NCBI RefSeq assembly: GCF_051014685.1
Contig: NW_027479457.1
Coordinates: 55,915 to 119,914 of the forward strand
Length of the DNA stretch: 64,000 nucleotides
Source of the DNA: Ptiloglossa arizonensis
Lineage: Eukaryota; Arthropoda; Insecta; Hymenoptera; Colletidae
Direction: 5' to 3'
A model generated the notes under the pieces. It was not told the DNA's origin, searched no databases, and worked only from the letters and a program-made list of their open reading frames with translations. A program made the position numbers and the translations under genes. This document shows positions 20,511-37,439 of the stretch, piece after piece. Each line of letters begins with the position of its first letter. Positions within the stretch are counted from its first letter, which is position 1.

Positions 20511-21480
20511 ATACGTTATACGTTATACGTTATACGTTATACGTTATACGTTATACGTTATACGTTATACGTTATACGTTATGCGTTATAGGATATACGT
20601 TATACGTTATACGTTGTACGTTATACGTTATACGTTATACGTTATATGTTATACGTCATGCGATATACGTTATACGTTATTCGTTATACGGTATACGTTA
20701 AACGTTGTACGTTATACGTTATACGTTATACGTTATACGTTATACGTTGGACGTTATACGTTATACGTTATACGTTATACGTTATACGTTATACGTTATA
20801 CGTTATACGTTACACGTTATACGTTATACGTTATACTGTATACGTTATACGTTATACGTTATACGTTATACGTTATACGTTATACGTCATACGTTATACG
20901 TTATACGTTATACGTTATACGTTCTACGTTATACGTTATACGTTATACGTTATACGTTATACTGTATACGTTATACGTTATACGTTATACGTTATACGCC
21001 ATACGTTATACGTTATACGTTATACGTTATACTGTATACGTTATACGTTATACGTTATACGTTATACGCCATACGTTATACGTTATACGTTATACGTTAT
21101 ACGTTATACGTTATACGTTATACGTTATACGTTATACGTTATACGTTATACGTTACACGTTATACGTTATACGTTATACTGTATACGTTATACGTTATAC
21201 GTTATACGTTATACGTTATACGTCATACGTTATACGTTATACGTTATACGTTATACGTTATACGTTATACGTTCTACGTTATACGTTATACGTTAAACGT
21301 TGTACGTTATACGTTATACGTTATACGTTATTCGTTATACGTTATACGTTATACGTTATACGTTATACGTTTCACGTTATACGTTATACGTTACGCGTTA
21401 TAGGATATACGTTATACGTTATACGTTGTACGTTATATGTTATACGTTGTACGTTATACGTTCTACGTTATACGTTATAC
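19403..21480 (+). repeat. Higher-order block C, copy 1
   Basis: First copy of a local tandem duplication, period 2492 then 2499 bp (one unit gained). It starts at the TTGAACTTTGTACGATA module and ends after GTTGTACGTTATACGTTCTACG near 21470. It includes the four repeats of TACTGTATACG and the two ACGCCATACG markers. Confidence 0.88.
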
Positions 21481-21894
21481 GTTATACGTTATACGTTATA
21501 AGTTATACGTTATACGTTATACGTTATACGTTACACGTTATACGTTATACGTTATACTGTATACGTTATACGTTATACGTTATACGTTATACGTTATACT
21601 GTATACGTTATACGTTATACGTTTTACGTTATACGTTATACGTCATACGTTATACGTTATACGTTATACGTTATACGTTATACGTTCTACGTTATACGTT
21701 ATACGTTAAACGTTGTACGTTATGCGTTATACGTTATACGTTATACGTTACACGTTATACGTTATACGTTATACTGTATACGTTATACGTTATACGTTAT
21801 ACGTTATACGTTATACGTCATACGTTATACGTTATACGTTATACGTCATACGTTATACGTTATACGTTGTACGTTATACGTTATACGTTATACG

Positions 21895-23975
21895 TTATAC
21901 ATTATACGTTATACGTTGAACTTTGTACGATATACGTTATACGTTATACGTTATACGTTATACGTTATACGTTAAACGTTGTACGTTATACGTTATACGT
22001 CATACGTTATACGTTATACGTTATACGTTCTACGTTATACGTTATACGTTAAACGTTGTACGTTATACGTTATACGTTATACGTTATACGTTATACGTTA
22101 TACGTTATGCGTTATACGTTATACGTTATACGTTATACGTTATACGTTATACGTTATACGTTATACGTTATACGTTATACGTTATACGTAATACGTAATA
22201 CGTCATACCTTTTACGTTAATCGTTATACGTTATACGTTACACGCTATACGTTATACGTTATACGTTATACGTTATACGTTATACGTTATACGTTATACG
22301 TTATACGTAATACGTTATACGTTATACGTTATACGTTATACGTTATACGTTATACGTTATACGTTATACGTTATACGTTATACGTTATACGTTATACGTT
22401 ATACGTTATACGTTATACGTTATACGTTATACGTTATACGTTATACGTTATACGTTATACGTTATACGTTATACGTTATGCGTTATAGGATATACGTTAT
22501 ACGTTATACGTTGTACGTTATACGTTATACGTTATACGTTATACGTTATACGTTATACGTTATACGTTATACGTTAAACGTTATACGTTATACGTTATAC
22601 GATATACGTTATACGTTATACGTTATACGTTATACGTTATACGTTATACGTTATACGTTATACGTTATACGTTATACGTTATACGTTATACGTTGTACGT
22701 TATACGTTATACGTTATACGTTATACGTTAGACGTTGTACGTTATACGTTATACGTTATACGTTATACGCTATACGTTATACGTTATACGTTATACGTTA
22801 TACGTTATACGTTATACGTTATACGTTATACGTTATACGTTATACGTTATACGTTATACGTTATATGATATACGTCATGCGATATACGTTATACGTTATT
22901 CGTTATACGGTATACGTTAAACGTTGTACGTTATACGTTATCCGTTATACGTTATACGTTATACGTTAAACGTTAAACGTTGTACGTTATACGTTACACG
23001 TTATACGTTATACGTTATACGTTATACGTTATACGTTATACGTTATACGTTATACGTTATACGTTATACGTTATACGTTATGCGTTATAGGATATACGTT
23101 ATACGTTATACGTTGTACGTTATACGTTATACGTTATACGTTATATGTTATACGTCATGCGATATACGTTATGCGTTATTCGTTATACGGTATACGTTAA
23201 ACGTTGTACGTTATACGTTATACGTTATACGTTATACGTTATACGTTGGACGTTATACGTTATACGTTATACGTTATACGTTATACGTTATACGTTATAC
23301 GTTATACGTTACACGTTATACGTTATACGTTATACTGTATACGTTATACGTTATACGTTATACGTTATACGTTATACGTTATACGTCATACGTTATACGT
23401 TATACGTTATACGTTATACGTTCTACGTTATACGTTATACGTTATACGTTATACGTTATACTGTATACGTTATACGTTATACGTTATACGTTATACGCCA
23501 TACGTTATACGTTATACGTTATACGTTATACTGTATACGTTATACGTTATACGTTATACGTTATACGCCATACGTTATACGTTATACGTTATACGTTATA
23601 CGTTATACGTTATACGTTATACGTTATACGTTATACGTTATACGTTATACGTTACACGTTATACGTTATACGTTATACTGTATACGTTATACGTTATACG
23701 TTATACGTTATACGTTATACGTCATACGTTATACGTTATACGTTATACGTTATACGTTATACGTTATACGTTCTACGTTATACGTTATACGTTAAACGTT
23801 GTACGTTATACGTTATACGTTATACGTTATTCGTTATACGTTATACGTTATACGTTATACGTTATACGTTTCACGTTATACGTTATACGTTACGCGTTAT
23901 AGGATATACGTTATACGTTATACGTTGTACGTTATACGTTATACGTTGTACGTTATACGTTCTACGTTATACGTT
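21895..23975 (+). repeat. Higher-order block C, copy 2
   Basis: Second copy of the 2.5-kb tandem duplication, nearly identical to copy 1. Single-base differences include ATATACGTTATGCGTTATTCG near 23170, where copy 1 has GTTATACG. Similarity ends near 23975, where copy 1 continues with GTTATAAG and copy 2 with TACTGTATACG. Confidence 0.88.
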
Positions 23976-26900
23976 ATACGTTATACTGTATACGTTATAC
24001 GTTATACGTTTTACGTTATACGTTATACGTCATACGTTATACGTTATACGTTATACGTTATACGTTATACGTTCTACGTTATACGTTATACGTTAAACGT
24101 TGTGCGTTATGCGTTATACGTTATACGTTATACGTTACACGTTATACGTTATACGTTATACTGTATACGTTATACGTTATACGTTATACGTTATACGTTA
24201 TACGTCATACGTTATACGTTATACGTTATACGTCATACGTTATACGTTATACGTTATACGTTATACGTTATACGTTCTACGTTATACGTTATACGTTAAA
24301 CGTTGTACGTTATACGTTATACGTTATACGTTATACGTTATACGTTATACGTTATGCGTTATACGTTATACGTTATACGTCATACGTTATACGTTATACG
24401 TTATACGTTATACGTTCTACGTTATACGTTATACGTTAAACGTTGTACGTTATATGTTATACGTTATACGTTATACGTTACACGTTATACGTTATACGTT
24501 ATACTGTATACGTTATACGTTATACGTTATACGTTCTACGTTATACGTTATACGTTAAACGTTGTACGTTATACGTTATACGTTATACGTTATTCGTTAT
24601 ACGTTATACGTTATACGTTATACGTTATACGTTATACGTTATACGTTATACGTTATACGTTATACGTTATTCGTTATACGTTATACGTTATACGTTACAC
24701 GTTATACGTTATACGTTATACTGTATACGTTATACGTTATACGTTATACGTTATACGTTACACGTTATACGTTATACGTTATACTGTATACGTTATATGT
24801 TATACGTTATACGTTATACGTTATACGTTATACGTTATACGTTATACGTTATACGTTATACGTTATACGTTATGCGTTATAGGATATACGTTATACGTTA
24901 TACGTTATACGTTATACGTTGTACGTTATACGTTATACGTTATACGTTATACGTTATACGTTATACGTTATACGTTGTACGTTGTACGTTATACGTTATA
25001 CGTTATACGTTGTACGTTATACGTTCTACGTTATACATTATACGTTAAACGTTGTACGTTATACGTTATACGTCATACGTTATACGTTATACGTTATACG
25101 TTATACGTTATACGTTATGCGTTATAGGATATACGTTATACGTTATACGTTGTACGTTATACGTTATACGTTATACGTTATACGTTATACGTTATACGTT
25201 ATACGTTATACGTTATACCTTATACGTTATACGTTATACGTTATACGTTGTACATTATACGTTATACGTTGAACGTTGTACGATATACGTTATACGTTAT
25301 ACGTTATACGTTATACGTTATACGTTAAACGTTGTACGTTATACGTTATACGTCATACGTTATACGTTATACGTTATACGTTATACGTTCTACGTTATAC
25401 GTTATACGTTAAACGTTGTACGTTATACGTTATACGTTATACGTTATTCGTTATACGTTATACGTTATACGTTATACGTTATACGTTATACGTTATACGT
25501 TATACGTTATACGTTATACGTTATTCGTTATACGTTATACGTTATACGTTACACGTTATACGTTATACGTTATACTGTATACGTTATACGTTATACGTTA
25601 TACGTTATACGTTATACGTTACACGTTATACGTTATACGTTATACTGTATACGTTATACGTTATACGTTATACGTTATACGTTATACGTTATACGTTATA
25701 CGTTATACGTTATACGTTATACGTTATACGTTATGCGTTATAGGATATACGTTATACGTTATACGTTGTACGTTATACGTTATACGTTATACGTTATACG
25801 TTATACGTTATACGTTATACGTTATACGTTATACCTTATACGTTATACGTTATACGTTATACGTTGTACATTATACGTTATACGTTGAACGTTGTACGAT
25901 ATACGTTATACGTTATACGTTATACGTTATACGTTATACGTTATACGTTATACGTTATACATTATACGTTATACGTTATACGTTATACGTTATACGTTAT
26001 ACGTAATACGTTATACGACATACGTTATACGTTATACGTTATACGTTATACGTTATACGTTATACGTTATACGTTATACGTTATACGTTATACGTTATGC
26101 GTTATAGGATATACGTTATACGTTATACGTTGTACGTTGTACGTTATACGTTATACGTTATACGTTGTACGTTATACGTTATACGTTATACGTTATACGT
26201 TATACGTTATACGTTATACGTTGTACATTATACGTTATACGTTATACGTTATACGTTATACGTTATACGTTATACGTTCTACGTTATACGTTATACGTTA
26301 AACGTTGTACGTTATACGTTATACGTTATACGTTATACGTTATACGTTATACGTTATACGTTATACGTTCTACGTTATACGTTATACGTTAAACGTTGTA
26401 CGTTATACGTTATACGTTATACGTTATACGTTATACGTTATACGTTATACGTTATACGTTATACGTTATACGTTATACGTTATACGTTATACGTTATACG
26501 TTATACGTTATACGTTATACGTTATACGTTATACGTTATACGTTATACGTTATACGTTATACGTTATACGTTATACGTTATACGTTATGCGTTATAGGAT
26601 ATACGTTATACGTTATACGTTGTACGTTATACGTTATACGTTATACGTTATACGTTATACGTTATACGTTATACGTTATACGTTATACGTTATACCTTAT
26701 ACGTTATACGTTATACGTTATACGTTGTACATTATACGTTATACGTTGAACGTTGTACGATATACGTTATACGTTATACGTTATACGTTATACGTTATAC
26801 GTTAAACGTTGTACGTTATACGTTATACGTCATACGTTATACGTTATACGTTATACGTTATACGTTATACGTTATACGTTATACGTTAAACGTTGTACGT

Positions 26901-29900
26901 TATACGTTATACGTTATACGTTATTCGTTATACGTTATACGTTATACGTTATACGTTATACGTTATACGTTATACGTTATACGTTATACGTTATTCGTTA
27001 TACGTTATACGTTATACGTTACACGTTATACGTTATACGTTATACTGTATACGTTATACGTTATACGTTATGCGTTATACGTTATGCGTTATAGGATATA
27101 CGTTATACGTTATACGTTGTACGTTATACGTTATACGTTATACGTTATACGTTATATGTTATACGTCATGCGATATACGTTATACGTTATTCGTTATACG
27201 GTATACGTTAAACGTTGTACGTTATACGTTATACGTTATACGTTATACGTTATACGTTGGACGTTATACGTTATACGTTATACGTTATACGCCATACGTT
27301 ATACGTTATACGTTATACGTTATACGTTATACGTTATACGTTATACGTTATACGTTATACGTTATACGTTATACGTTATACGTTATACGTTATACGTTAC
27401 ACGTTATACGTTATACGTTATACTGTATACGTTATACGTTATACGTTATACGTTATACGTTATACGTTATACGTTATACGTTATACGTTATACGTTATAC
27501 GTTATACGTTATACGTTATACGTTATACGTTATACGTTATACGTTATACGTTATACGTTATACGTTATGCGTTATAGGATAAACGTTATACGTTATACGT
27601 TATACGTTATACGTTGTACGTTATACGTTATACGTTATACGTTATACGTTATACGTTATACGGTATACGTTATACGTTATACGTTATACGTTATACGTTA
27701 TACGTTATACGTTATACGTTATACGTTATACATTATACGTTATACGTTATACGTTATACGTTATACGTTATACGTAATACGTTATACGACATACGTTATA
27801 CGTTATACGTTATACGTTATACGTTATACGTTATACGTTATACGTTATACGTTATGCGTTATAGGATATACGTTATACGTTATACGTTGTACGTTGTACG
27901 TTATACGTTATACGTTATACGCTGTACGTTATACGTTCTACGTTATACATTATACGTTAAACGTTGTACGTTATACGTTATACGTCATACGTTATACGTT
28001 ATACGTTATACGTTATACGTTATACGTTATACGTTATACGTTATACGTTATACGTTATACGTTATACGTTATACGTTATACGTTATACGTTATACGTTAT
28101 ACGTTATACGTTATGCGTTATAGGATATACGTTATACGTTATACGTTGTACGTTATACGTTATACGTTATACGTTATACGTTATACGTCATACGTTATAC
28201 GTTATACGTTATACGTTATACGTTCTACGTTATACGTTATACGTTAAACGTTGTACGTTATACGTAATACGTTATACCTTATACGTTATACGTTATACGT
28301 TATACGTTATACATTATACGTTATACGTTGAACGTTGTACGATATACGTTATACGTTATACGTTATACGTTATACGTTATACGTTATACGTTAAACGTTG
28401 TACGTTATACGTTATACGTCATACGTTAAACTGTATACGTTATACGTTATACGTTATACGTTATACGTTATACTGTATACGTTATACGTTATACGTTATA
28501 CGTTATACGCCATACGTTATACGTTATACGTTATACGTTATACGTTATACGTTATACGTTATACGTTATACGTTATACGTTATACGTTATACGTTATACG
28601 TTATACTTTATACGTTATACGTTATACGTTACACGTTATACGTTATACGTTATACTGTATACGTTATACGTTATACGTTATACGTTATACGTTATACGTT
28701 ATACGTTATACGTTCTACGTTATACGTTATACGTTAAACGTTGTACGTTATACGTTATACGTTATACGTTATTCGTTATACGTTATACGTTATACGTTAT
28801 ACGTTATACGTTACACGTTATACGTTATACGTTACGCGTTATAGGATATACGTTATACGTTATACGTTGTACGTTATACGTTATACGTTGTACGTTATAC
28901 GTTCTACGTTATACGTTATACGTTATACGTTATACGTTATACGTTATACGTTATACGTTATACGTTATACGTTACACGTTATACGTTATACGTTATACTG
29001 TATACGTTATACGTTATACGTTATACGTTATACGTTATACTGTATACGTTATACGTTATACGTTATACGTTATACGTTATACGTTATACGTTATACGTTA
29101 TACGTTATACGTTACACGTTAGACGTTGTACGTTATACGTTATACGTTATACTTTATACGCTATACGTTATACGTTATACGTTATACGTTATACGTTATA
29201 CGTTATACGTTATACGTTATACGTTATACGTTATACGTTATACGTTATACGTTATACTTTATACGTTATACATTACACGTTATACGTTATACGTTATACG
29301 TTATACGTTATACGTTATACGTTATACGTTATACGTTATACGTTATGCGTTATACGTTATGCGTTATAGGATATACGTTATACGTTATACGTTGTACGTT
29401 ATACGTTATACGTTATACGTTATATGTTATACGTCATGCGATATACGTTATACGATATTCGTTATACGGTATACGTTAAACGTTGTACGTTATACGTTAT
29501 ACGTTATACGTTATACGTTATACGTTATACGTTGGACGTTATACGTTATACGTTATACGTTATACGTCATACGTTATACGTTATACGTTATACGTTATAC
29601 GTTATACGTTATACGTTATACGTTATACGTTATACGTTATACGTTATACGTTATACGTTATACGTTATACGTTACACGTTATACGTTATACGTTATACTG
29701 TATACGTTATACGTTATACGTTATACGTTATACGTTATACGTTATACGTTATACGTTATACGTTATACGTTATACGTTATACGTTATACGTTATACGTTA
29801 TACGTTATACGTTATACGTTATACGTTATACGTTATACGGTATACGTTATACGTTATACGTTATACGTTATACGTTATACGTTATACGTTATACGTTATA

Positions 29901-32900
29901 CGTTATACATTATACGTTATACGTTATACGTTATACGTTATACGTTAAACGTTGTACGTTATACGATATACGTCATACGTTATACGTTATACGTTATACG
30001 TTATACGTTCTACGTTATACGTTATACGTTAAACGTTGTACGTTATACGTTATACGTTATACGTTATTCGTTATACGTTATACGTTATACGTTATACGTT
30101 ATACGTTATACGTTATGCGTTATAGGATATACGCTATACGTTATACGTTGTACGTTGTACGTTATACGTTATACGTTATACGCTGTACGTTATACGTTCT
30201 ACGTTATACATTATACGTTAAACGTTGTACGTTATACGTTATACGTCATACGTTATACGTTATACGTTATACGTTATACGTTACACGTTATACGTTATAC
30301 GTTATACTGTATACGTTATACGTTATACGTTATACGTTATACGTTATACGTTATACGTTCTACGTTATACGTTATACGTTAAACGTTGTACGTTATACGT
30401 TATACGTTATACGTTATTCGTTATACGTTATACGTTATACGTTATACGTTATACGTTACACGTTATACGTTATACGTTACGCGTTATAGGATATACGTTA
30501 TACGTTATACGTTGTACGTTATACGTTATACGTTGTACGTTATACGTTCTACGTTCTACGTTATACGTTATACGTTATACGTTATACGTTATACGTTATA
30601 CGTTATACGTTATACGTTACACGTTATACGTTATACGTTATACTGTATACGTTATACGTTATACGTTATACGTTATACGTTATACTGTATACGTTATACG
30701 TTATACGTTATACGTTATACGTTATACGTTATACGTTATACGTTATACGTTATACGTTACACGTTATACGTTATACGTTATACTGTATACGTTATACGTT
30801 ATACGTTATACGTTATACGTTATACTGTATACGTTATACGTTATACGTTATACGTTATACGTTATACGTCATACGTTATACGTTATACGTTATACGTTAT
30901 ACGTTCTACGTTATACGTTATACGTTAAACGTTGTACGTCATACGCTATACGTTATACGTTATACGTTACACGTTATACGTTATACGTTATACTGTATAC
31001 GTTATACGTTATACGTTATACGTTATACGTTATACGTCATACGTTATACGTTATACGTTATACGTTATACGTCATACGTTATACGTTATACGTTATACGT
31101 TATACGTTCTACGTTATACGTTATACGTTAAACGTTGTACGTTATACGTTATACGTTATACGTTATACGTTATACGTTATACGTTATACGTTATACGTTA
31201 TACGTTATACGTTATACGTTATACGTTATACGTTATACGTTATACGTTATACGTTACACGTTATACGTTATACGTTACGCGTTATAAGATATACGTTATA
31301 CGTTATACGTTGTACGTTATACGTTATACGTTGTACGTTATACATTCTACGTTATACGTTATACGTAATACGTTATACGTTATACGTTATACGTTATACG
31401 TTACACGTTATACGTTACACGTTATACGTTATACGTTCTACGTTATACGTTATACGTTAAACGTTGTACGTTATACGTTATACGTTATACGTTATACGTT
31501 ACACGTTATACGTTATACGTTATACTGTATACGTTATACGTTATACGTTATACGTTATACGTTATACGTTATACGTTATACGTTATGCGTTATAGGATAT
31601 ACGTTATACGTTATACGTTGTACGTTATACGTTATACGTTACACGCTATACGTTATACGTTATACGTTATACGTTATACGTTATACGTTATACGTTATAC
31701 GTTATACGTTATACGTTATACGTTATACGTTATACGTTATACGTTATACGTTATACGTTATACGTTATACGTTATACGTCATACGTCATACGTTATACGT
31801 TATACGTTATACGTTATACGTTATACGTTATACATTATACGTTATAAGTTATACGTTATACGTTATACGTTGTACGTTATACGTTATACGTTAGACGCTA
31901 TACGTTATACGTTATACGTTATACGTTATACGTTATACGTTATACGTTATACGTTATACATTATACGTTATACGTTATACGTTATACGTTATACGTTATA
32001 CGTTATACGTTATACGACATACGTTATACGTTATACGTTATACGTTATACGTTATACGTTATACGTTATACGTTATGTGTTATAGGATATACGTTATACG
32101 TTATACGTTGTACGTTATACGTTATACGTTATACGTTATGTGTTATAGGATATACGTTATACGTTATACGTTGTACGTTATACGTTATACGTTATACGTT
32201 ATACGTTATACGTTATACGTTACGCGTTGTACGTTATACGTTATACGTTATACGTTATACGTTATACGTTGTACGTTATACGTTATACGTTATACGTTAT
32301 ACGTTATACGTTATACGTTATACGTTAAACGTTGTACGTTATACGTTATACGTTATACGTTATACGTTATACGTTATACGTTATACGTTATACGTTATAC
32401 CTTATACGTTATACGACATACGTTATACGTTATACGTTATACGTTATACGTTATACGTTATACGTTATACGTTATACGTTATACGTTATGCGTTATAGGA
32501 TATACGTTATACGTTATACGTAATACGTTATACGTTGTACGTTATACGTTATACGTTATACGTTATACGTTATACGTTATACGTTATACGTTATACGTTA
32601 TACGTTATACGTTATACGTTATACGTTATACGTTATACATTATACGTTATACGTTATACGTTATACGTTATACGTTATACGTTATACGTTATACGTTATA
32701 CGACATACGTTATACGTTATACGTTATACGTTATACGTTATACGTTATACGTTGTACGTTATACGTTATACGTTATACGTTATACGTTATACGTTATACG
32801 TTATACGTTATACGTTATACGTTATGCGTTATAGGATATACGTTATACGTTATACGTTGTACGTTATACGTTATACGTTATACGTTATACGTTATACGTT

Positions 32901-35900
32901 ATACGTTATACGTTATACGTTATACGTTATACGTTATACGTTAGACGTTATACGTTATACGTTATACGTTACACGTTATACGTTATACGTTATTCGTTAT
33001 ACGTTATACGTTATACGTTATACGTTATGCGTTATAGGATATACGTTATACGTTATACGTTGTACGTTATACGTTATACGATATACGTTATACGTTATAC
33101 GTTGTACGTTATACGTTATACGTTATACGTTATATGATATACGTCATGCGATATACGTTATACGTTATTCGTTATACGGTATACGTTAAACGTTGTACGT
33201 TATACGTTTTACGTTATACGTTATACGTTATACGTTGGACGTTATACGTTCTACGTTATACGTTATACGTTATACGTGATACGTTATACGTTATACGTTA
33301 TACGTTACACGTTATACGTTATACGTTATACTGTATACGTTATACGTTATACGTTATACGTTATACGTTATACGTCATACGTTATACGTTATACGTTATA
33401 CGTTATACGTTGTACGTTATACGTTCTACGTTATACGTTATACGTTATACGTTATACGTTATACGTTATACGTTATACGTTATACGTTATACGTTATATG
33501 TTACACTTTATACGTTATACGTTATACTGTATACGTTATACGTTATACGTTATACGTTATACGTTATACTGTATACGTTATACGTTATACGTTATACGTT
33601 ATACGTTATACGTCATACGTTATACGTTATACGTTATACGTTATACGTTCTACGTTATACGTTGTACGTTAAACGTTGTACGTTATACGTTATACGTTAT
33701 ACGTTATACTGTATACGTTATACGTTATACGTTATACGTTATACGTTATACGTTATACGTTATACGTTATACGTTATACGTTATACGTTATACGTTATAC
33801 GTTATACGTTATACGTTATACGTTATACGTTATACGTTATACGTTATACGTTATACGTTAAGCGTTATACGTTATACGTTATACGTTATACGTTATACGT
33901 TATACGTTATACGTTATACGTTATACGTTATACGTTATACGTAATATGTAATACGTCATACGTTTTACGTTAATCGTTATACGTTATACGTTACACGCTA
34001 TACGTTATACGTTATACGTTATACGTTATACGTTATACGTTATACGTTATACGTTATACGTTATGCGTTATAGGATATACGTTATACGTTATACGTTGTA
34101 CGTTATACGTTATACGTTATACGTTATATGTTATACGTCATGCGATATACGTTATACGTTATTCGTTATACGGTATACGTTAAACGTTGTACGTTATACG
34201 TTATACGTTGTACGTTATATGTTATACGTTGGACGTTATACGTTATACGAAATACGTTATACGCCATACGTTATACGTTATACGTTATACGTTATACGTT
34301 ATACGTTATACGTTATACGTTATACGTTATACGTTATACGTTATACGTTATTCGTTATACGTTATACGTTATACGTGACACGTTATACGTTATACGTTAT
34401 ACTGTATACGTTATACGTTATACGTTATACGTTATACGTTATACGTTATACGTTATACGTTATACGTTATACGTTATACGTTATACGTTATACGTTATGC
34501 GTTATAGGATATACGTTATACGTTATACGTTGTACGTTATATGTTATAAGTTATACGTTATATGTTATACGTTATACGTTATACGTTGTACGTTATACGT
34601 TATACGTTATACGTTATACGTTATACGTTATACGTTATACGTTAAACGTTATACGTTATACGTTATACGTTATACGTTATACGTTATACGTTATACGTTA
34701 TACGTTATACGTTATACCTTATACGTTATACGTTATACGTTATACGTTATACATTATACGTTATACGTTGAACGTTGTACGATATACGTTATACGTTATA
34801 CGTTATACGTTATACGTTATACGTTAAACGTTGTACGTTATACGTTATACGTCATACGTTATACGTTATACGTTATACGTTATACGTTCTACGTTATACG
34901 TTATACGTTAAACGTTGTACGTTATACGTTATGCGTTATACGTTATTCGTTATACGGTATACGTTATTCGTTATACGTTATACGTTATACGTTATACGTT
35001 ATACGTTATGCGTTATAGGATATACGTTATACGTTATACGTTATACGTTATACGTTATACGTTATACGTTATACGTTATGCGTTATAGGATATACGTTAT
35101 ACGTTATACGTTGTACGTTATACGTTATACGTTATACGTTATACGTTATACGTTATACGTTATACGTTATACGTTATACGTTATACGTTATACGTTAAAC
35201 GTTGTACGTTATGCGTTATAGGATATACGTTATACGTTATACGTTATACGTTATACGTTATACGTTATACCTTATACGTTATACGACATACGTTATACGT
35301 TATACGTTATACGTTATACGTTATACGTTATACGTTATACGTTAAACGTTGTACGTTATACGTTAAACGTTGTACGTTATACGTTATGCGTTATACGTTA
35401 TTCGTTATACGGTATACGTTATACGTTATACGTTATACGTTGTACGTTATACGTTATACGTTATACGTTATACGTTATACGTTATACGTTACGCGTTGTA
35501 CGTTATACGTTATAAGTTATACGTTATACGTTATACGTTGTACGTTATACGTTATACGTTATACGTTATACGTTATACGTTATACGTTATACGTTAAACG
35601 TTGTACGTTATACGTTATACGTTATACGTTATACGTTATACGTTATACGTTATACGTTATACGTTATACCTTATACGTTATACGACATACGTTATACGTT
35701 ATACGTTATACGTTATACGTTATACGTTATACGTTATACGTTATACGTTATACGTTATGCGTTATAGGATATACGTTATACGTTATACGTTATACGTTAT
35801 ACGTTGTACGTTATACGTTATACGTTATACGTTATACGTTATACGTTATACGTTATACGTTATACGTTGTACGTTATACGTTATACGTTATACGTTATAC

Positions 35901-37439
35901 GTTATACGTTATACGTTAAACGTTGTACGTTATACGTTATACGTTATACGTTATACGTTATACGTTATACGTTATACGTTATACGTTATATGTTATACGT
36001 TATACGTTATATGTTATACGTTATACGTTATACGTTATACGTTATGCGTTATAGGATATACGTTATACGTTATACGTTGTACGTTATACGTTATACGTTA
36101 TACGTTATACGTTAGACGTTATACGTTATACGTTATACGTTACACGTTATACGTTATACGTTATACGTTATACGTTATACGTTATACGTTATACGTTATG
36201 CGTTATAGGATATACGTTATACGTTATACGTTGTACGTTATACGTTATACGATATACGTTATACGTTATACGTTGTACGTTATACGTTATACGTTATACG
36301 TTATATGATATACGTCATGCGATATACGTTATACGTTATTCGTTATACGGTATACGTTAAACGTTGTACGTTATACGTTATACGTTATACGTTATACGTT
36401 ATACGTTGGACGTTATACGTTCTACGTTATACGTTATACGTTATACGTTATACGTTATACGTTATACGTTATACGTTACACGTTATACGTTATACGTTAC
36501 ACTGTATACGTTATACGTTATACGTTATACGTTATACGTTATACGTTATACGTCATACGTTATACGTTATACGTTATACGTTATACGTTATACGTTGTAC
36601 GTTATACGTTCTACGTTATACGTTATACGTTATACGTTATACGTTATACGTTATACGTTATACGTTATACGTTATACGTTATACGTTATATGTTACACGT
36701 TATACGTTATACGTTATACTGTATACGTTATACGTTATACGTTATACGTTATACGTTATACTGTATACGTTATACGTTATACGTTATACGTTATACGTTA
36801 TACTGTATACGTTATACGTTATACGTTATACGTTATACGTTATACGTCATACGTTATACGTTATACGTTATACGTTATACGTTCTACGTTATACGTTGTA
36901 CGTTAAACGTTGTACGTTATACGTTATACGTTATACGTTATACTGTATACGTTATACGTTATACGTTATACGTTATACGTTATACGTTATACGTTATACG
37001 TTATACGTTATACGTTATACGTTATACGTTATACGTTATACGTTATACGTTATACGTTATACGTTATACGTTATACGTTCTACGTTATACGTTATACGTT
37101 ATGCGTTATACGTTATACGTTATACGTTATACGTTATACGTTATACGTTATACGTTATAGGTTATACGTTATAGGATATACGTTATACGTTATACGTTAT
37201 ACGTTATACGTTATACGTTATACGTTATGCGTTATAGGATATACGTTATACGTTATACGTTGTACGTTATACGTTATACGTTATACGTTATACGTTATAC
37301 GTTATACGTTATACGTTATACGTTATACGTTAAACGTTGTACGTTATACGTTATACGTTATACGTTATTCGTTATACGTTATACGTTATACGTTATACGT
37401 TATACGTTATACGTTATACGTTATACGTTATACGTTATG

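Larger units (their letters stand above)
9378..22260 (+). repeat. Marker module M3, left-half form (four copies)
   Basis: AATACGTAATACGTCATACC followed by TTTTACGTTAATCG and TTACACGC occurs at about 9381, 18557, 19691 and 22190. It is a run of six variant heptamers in a row, so a strong lineage marker. All copies are left of 23 kb and have C at the end of CATACC and AATACG in the first unit. Confidence 0.87.
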
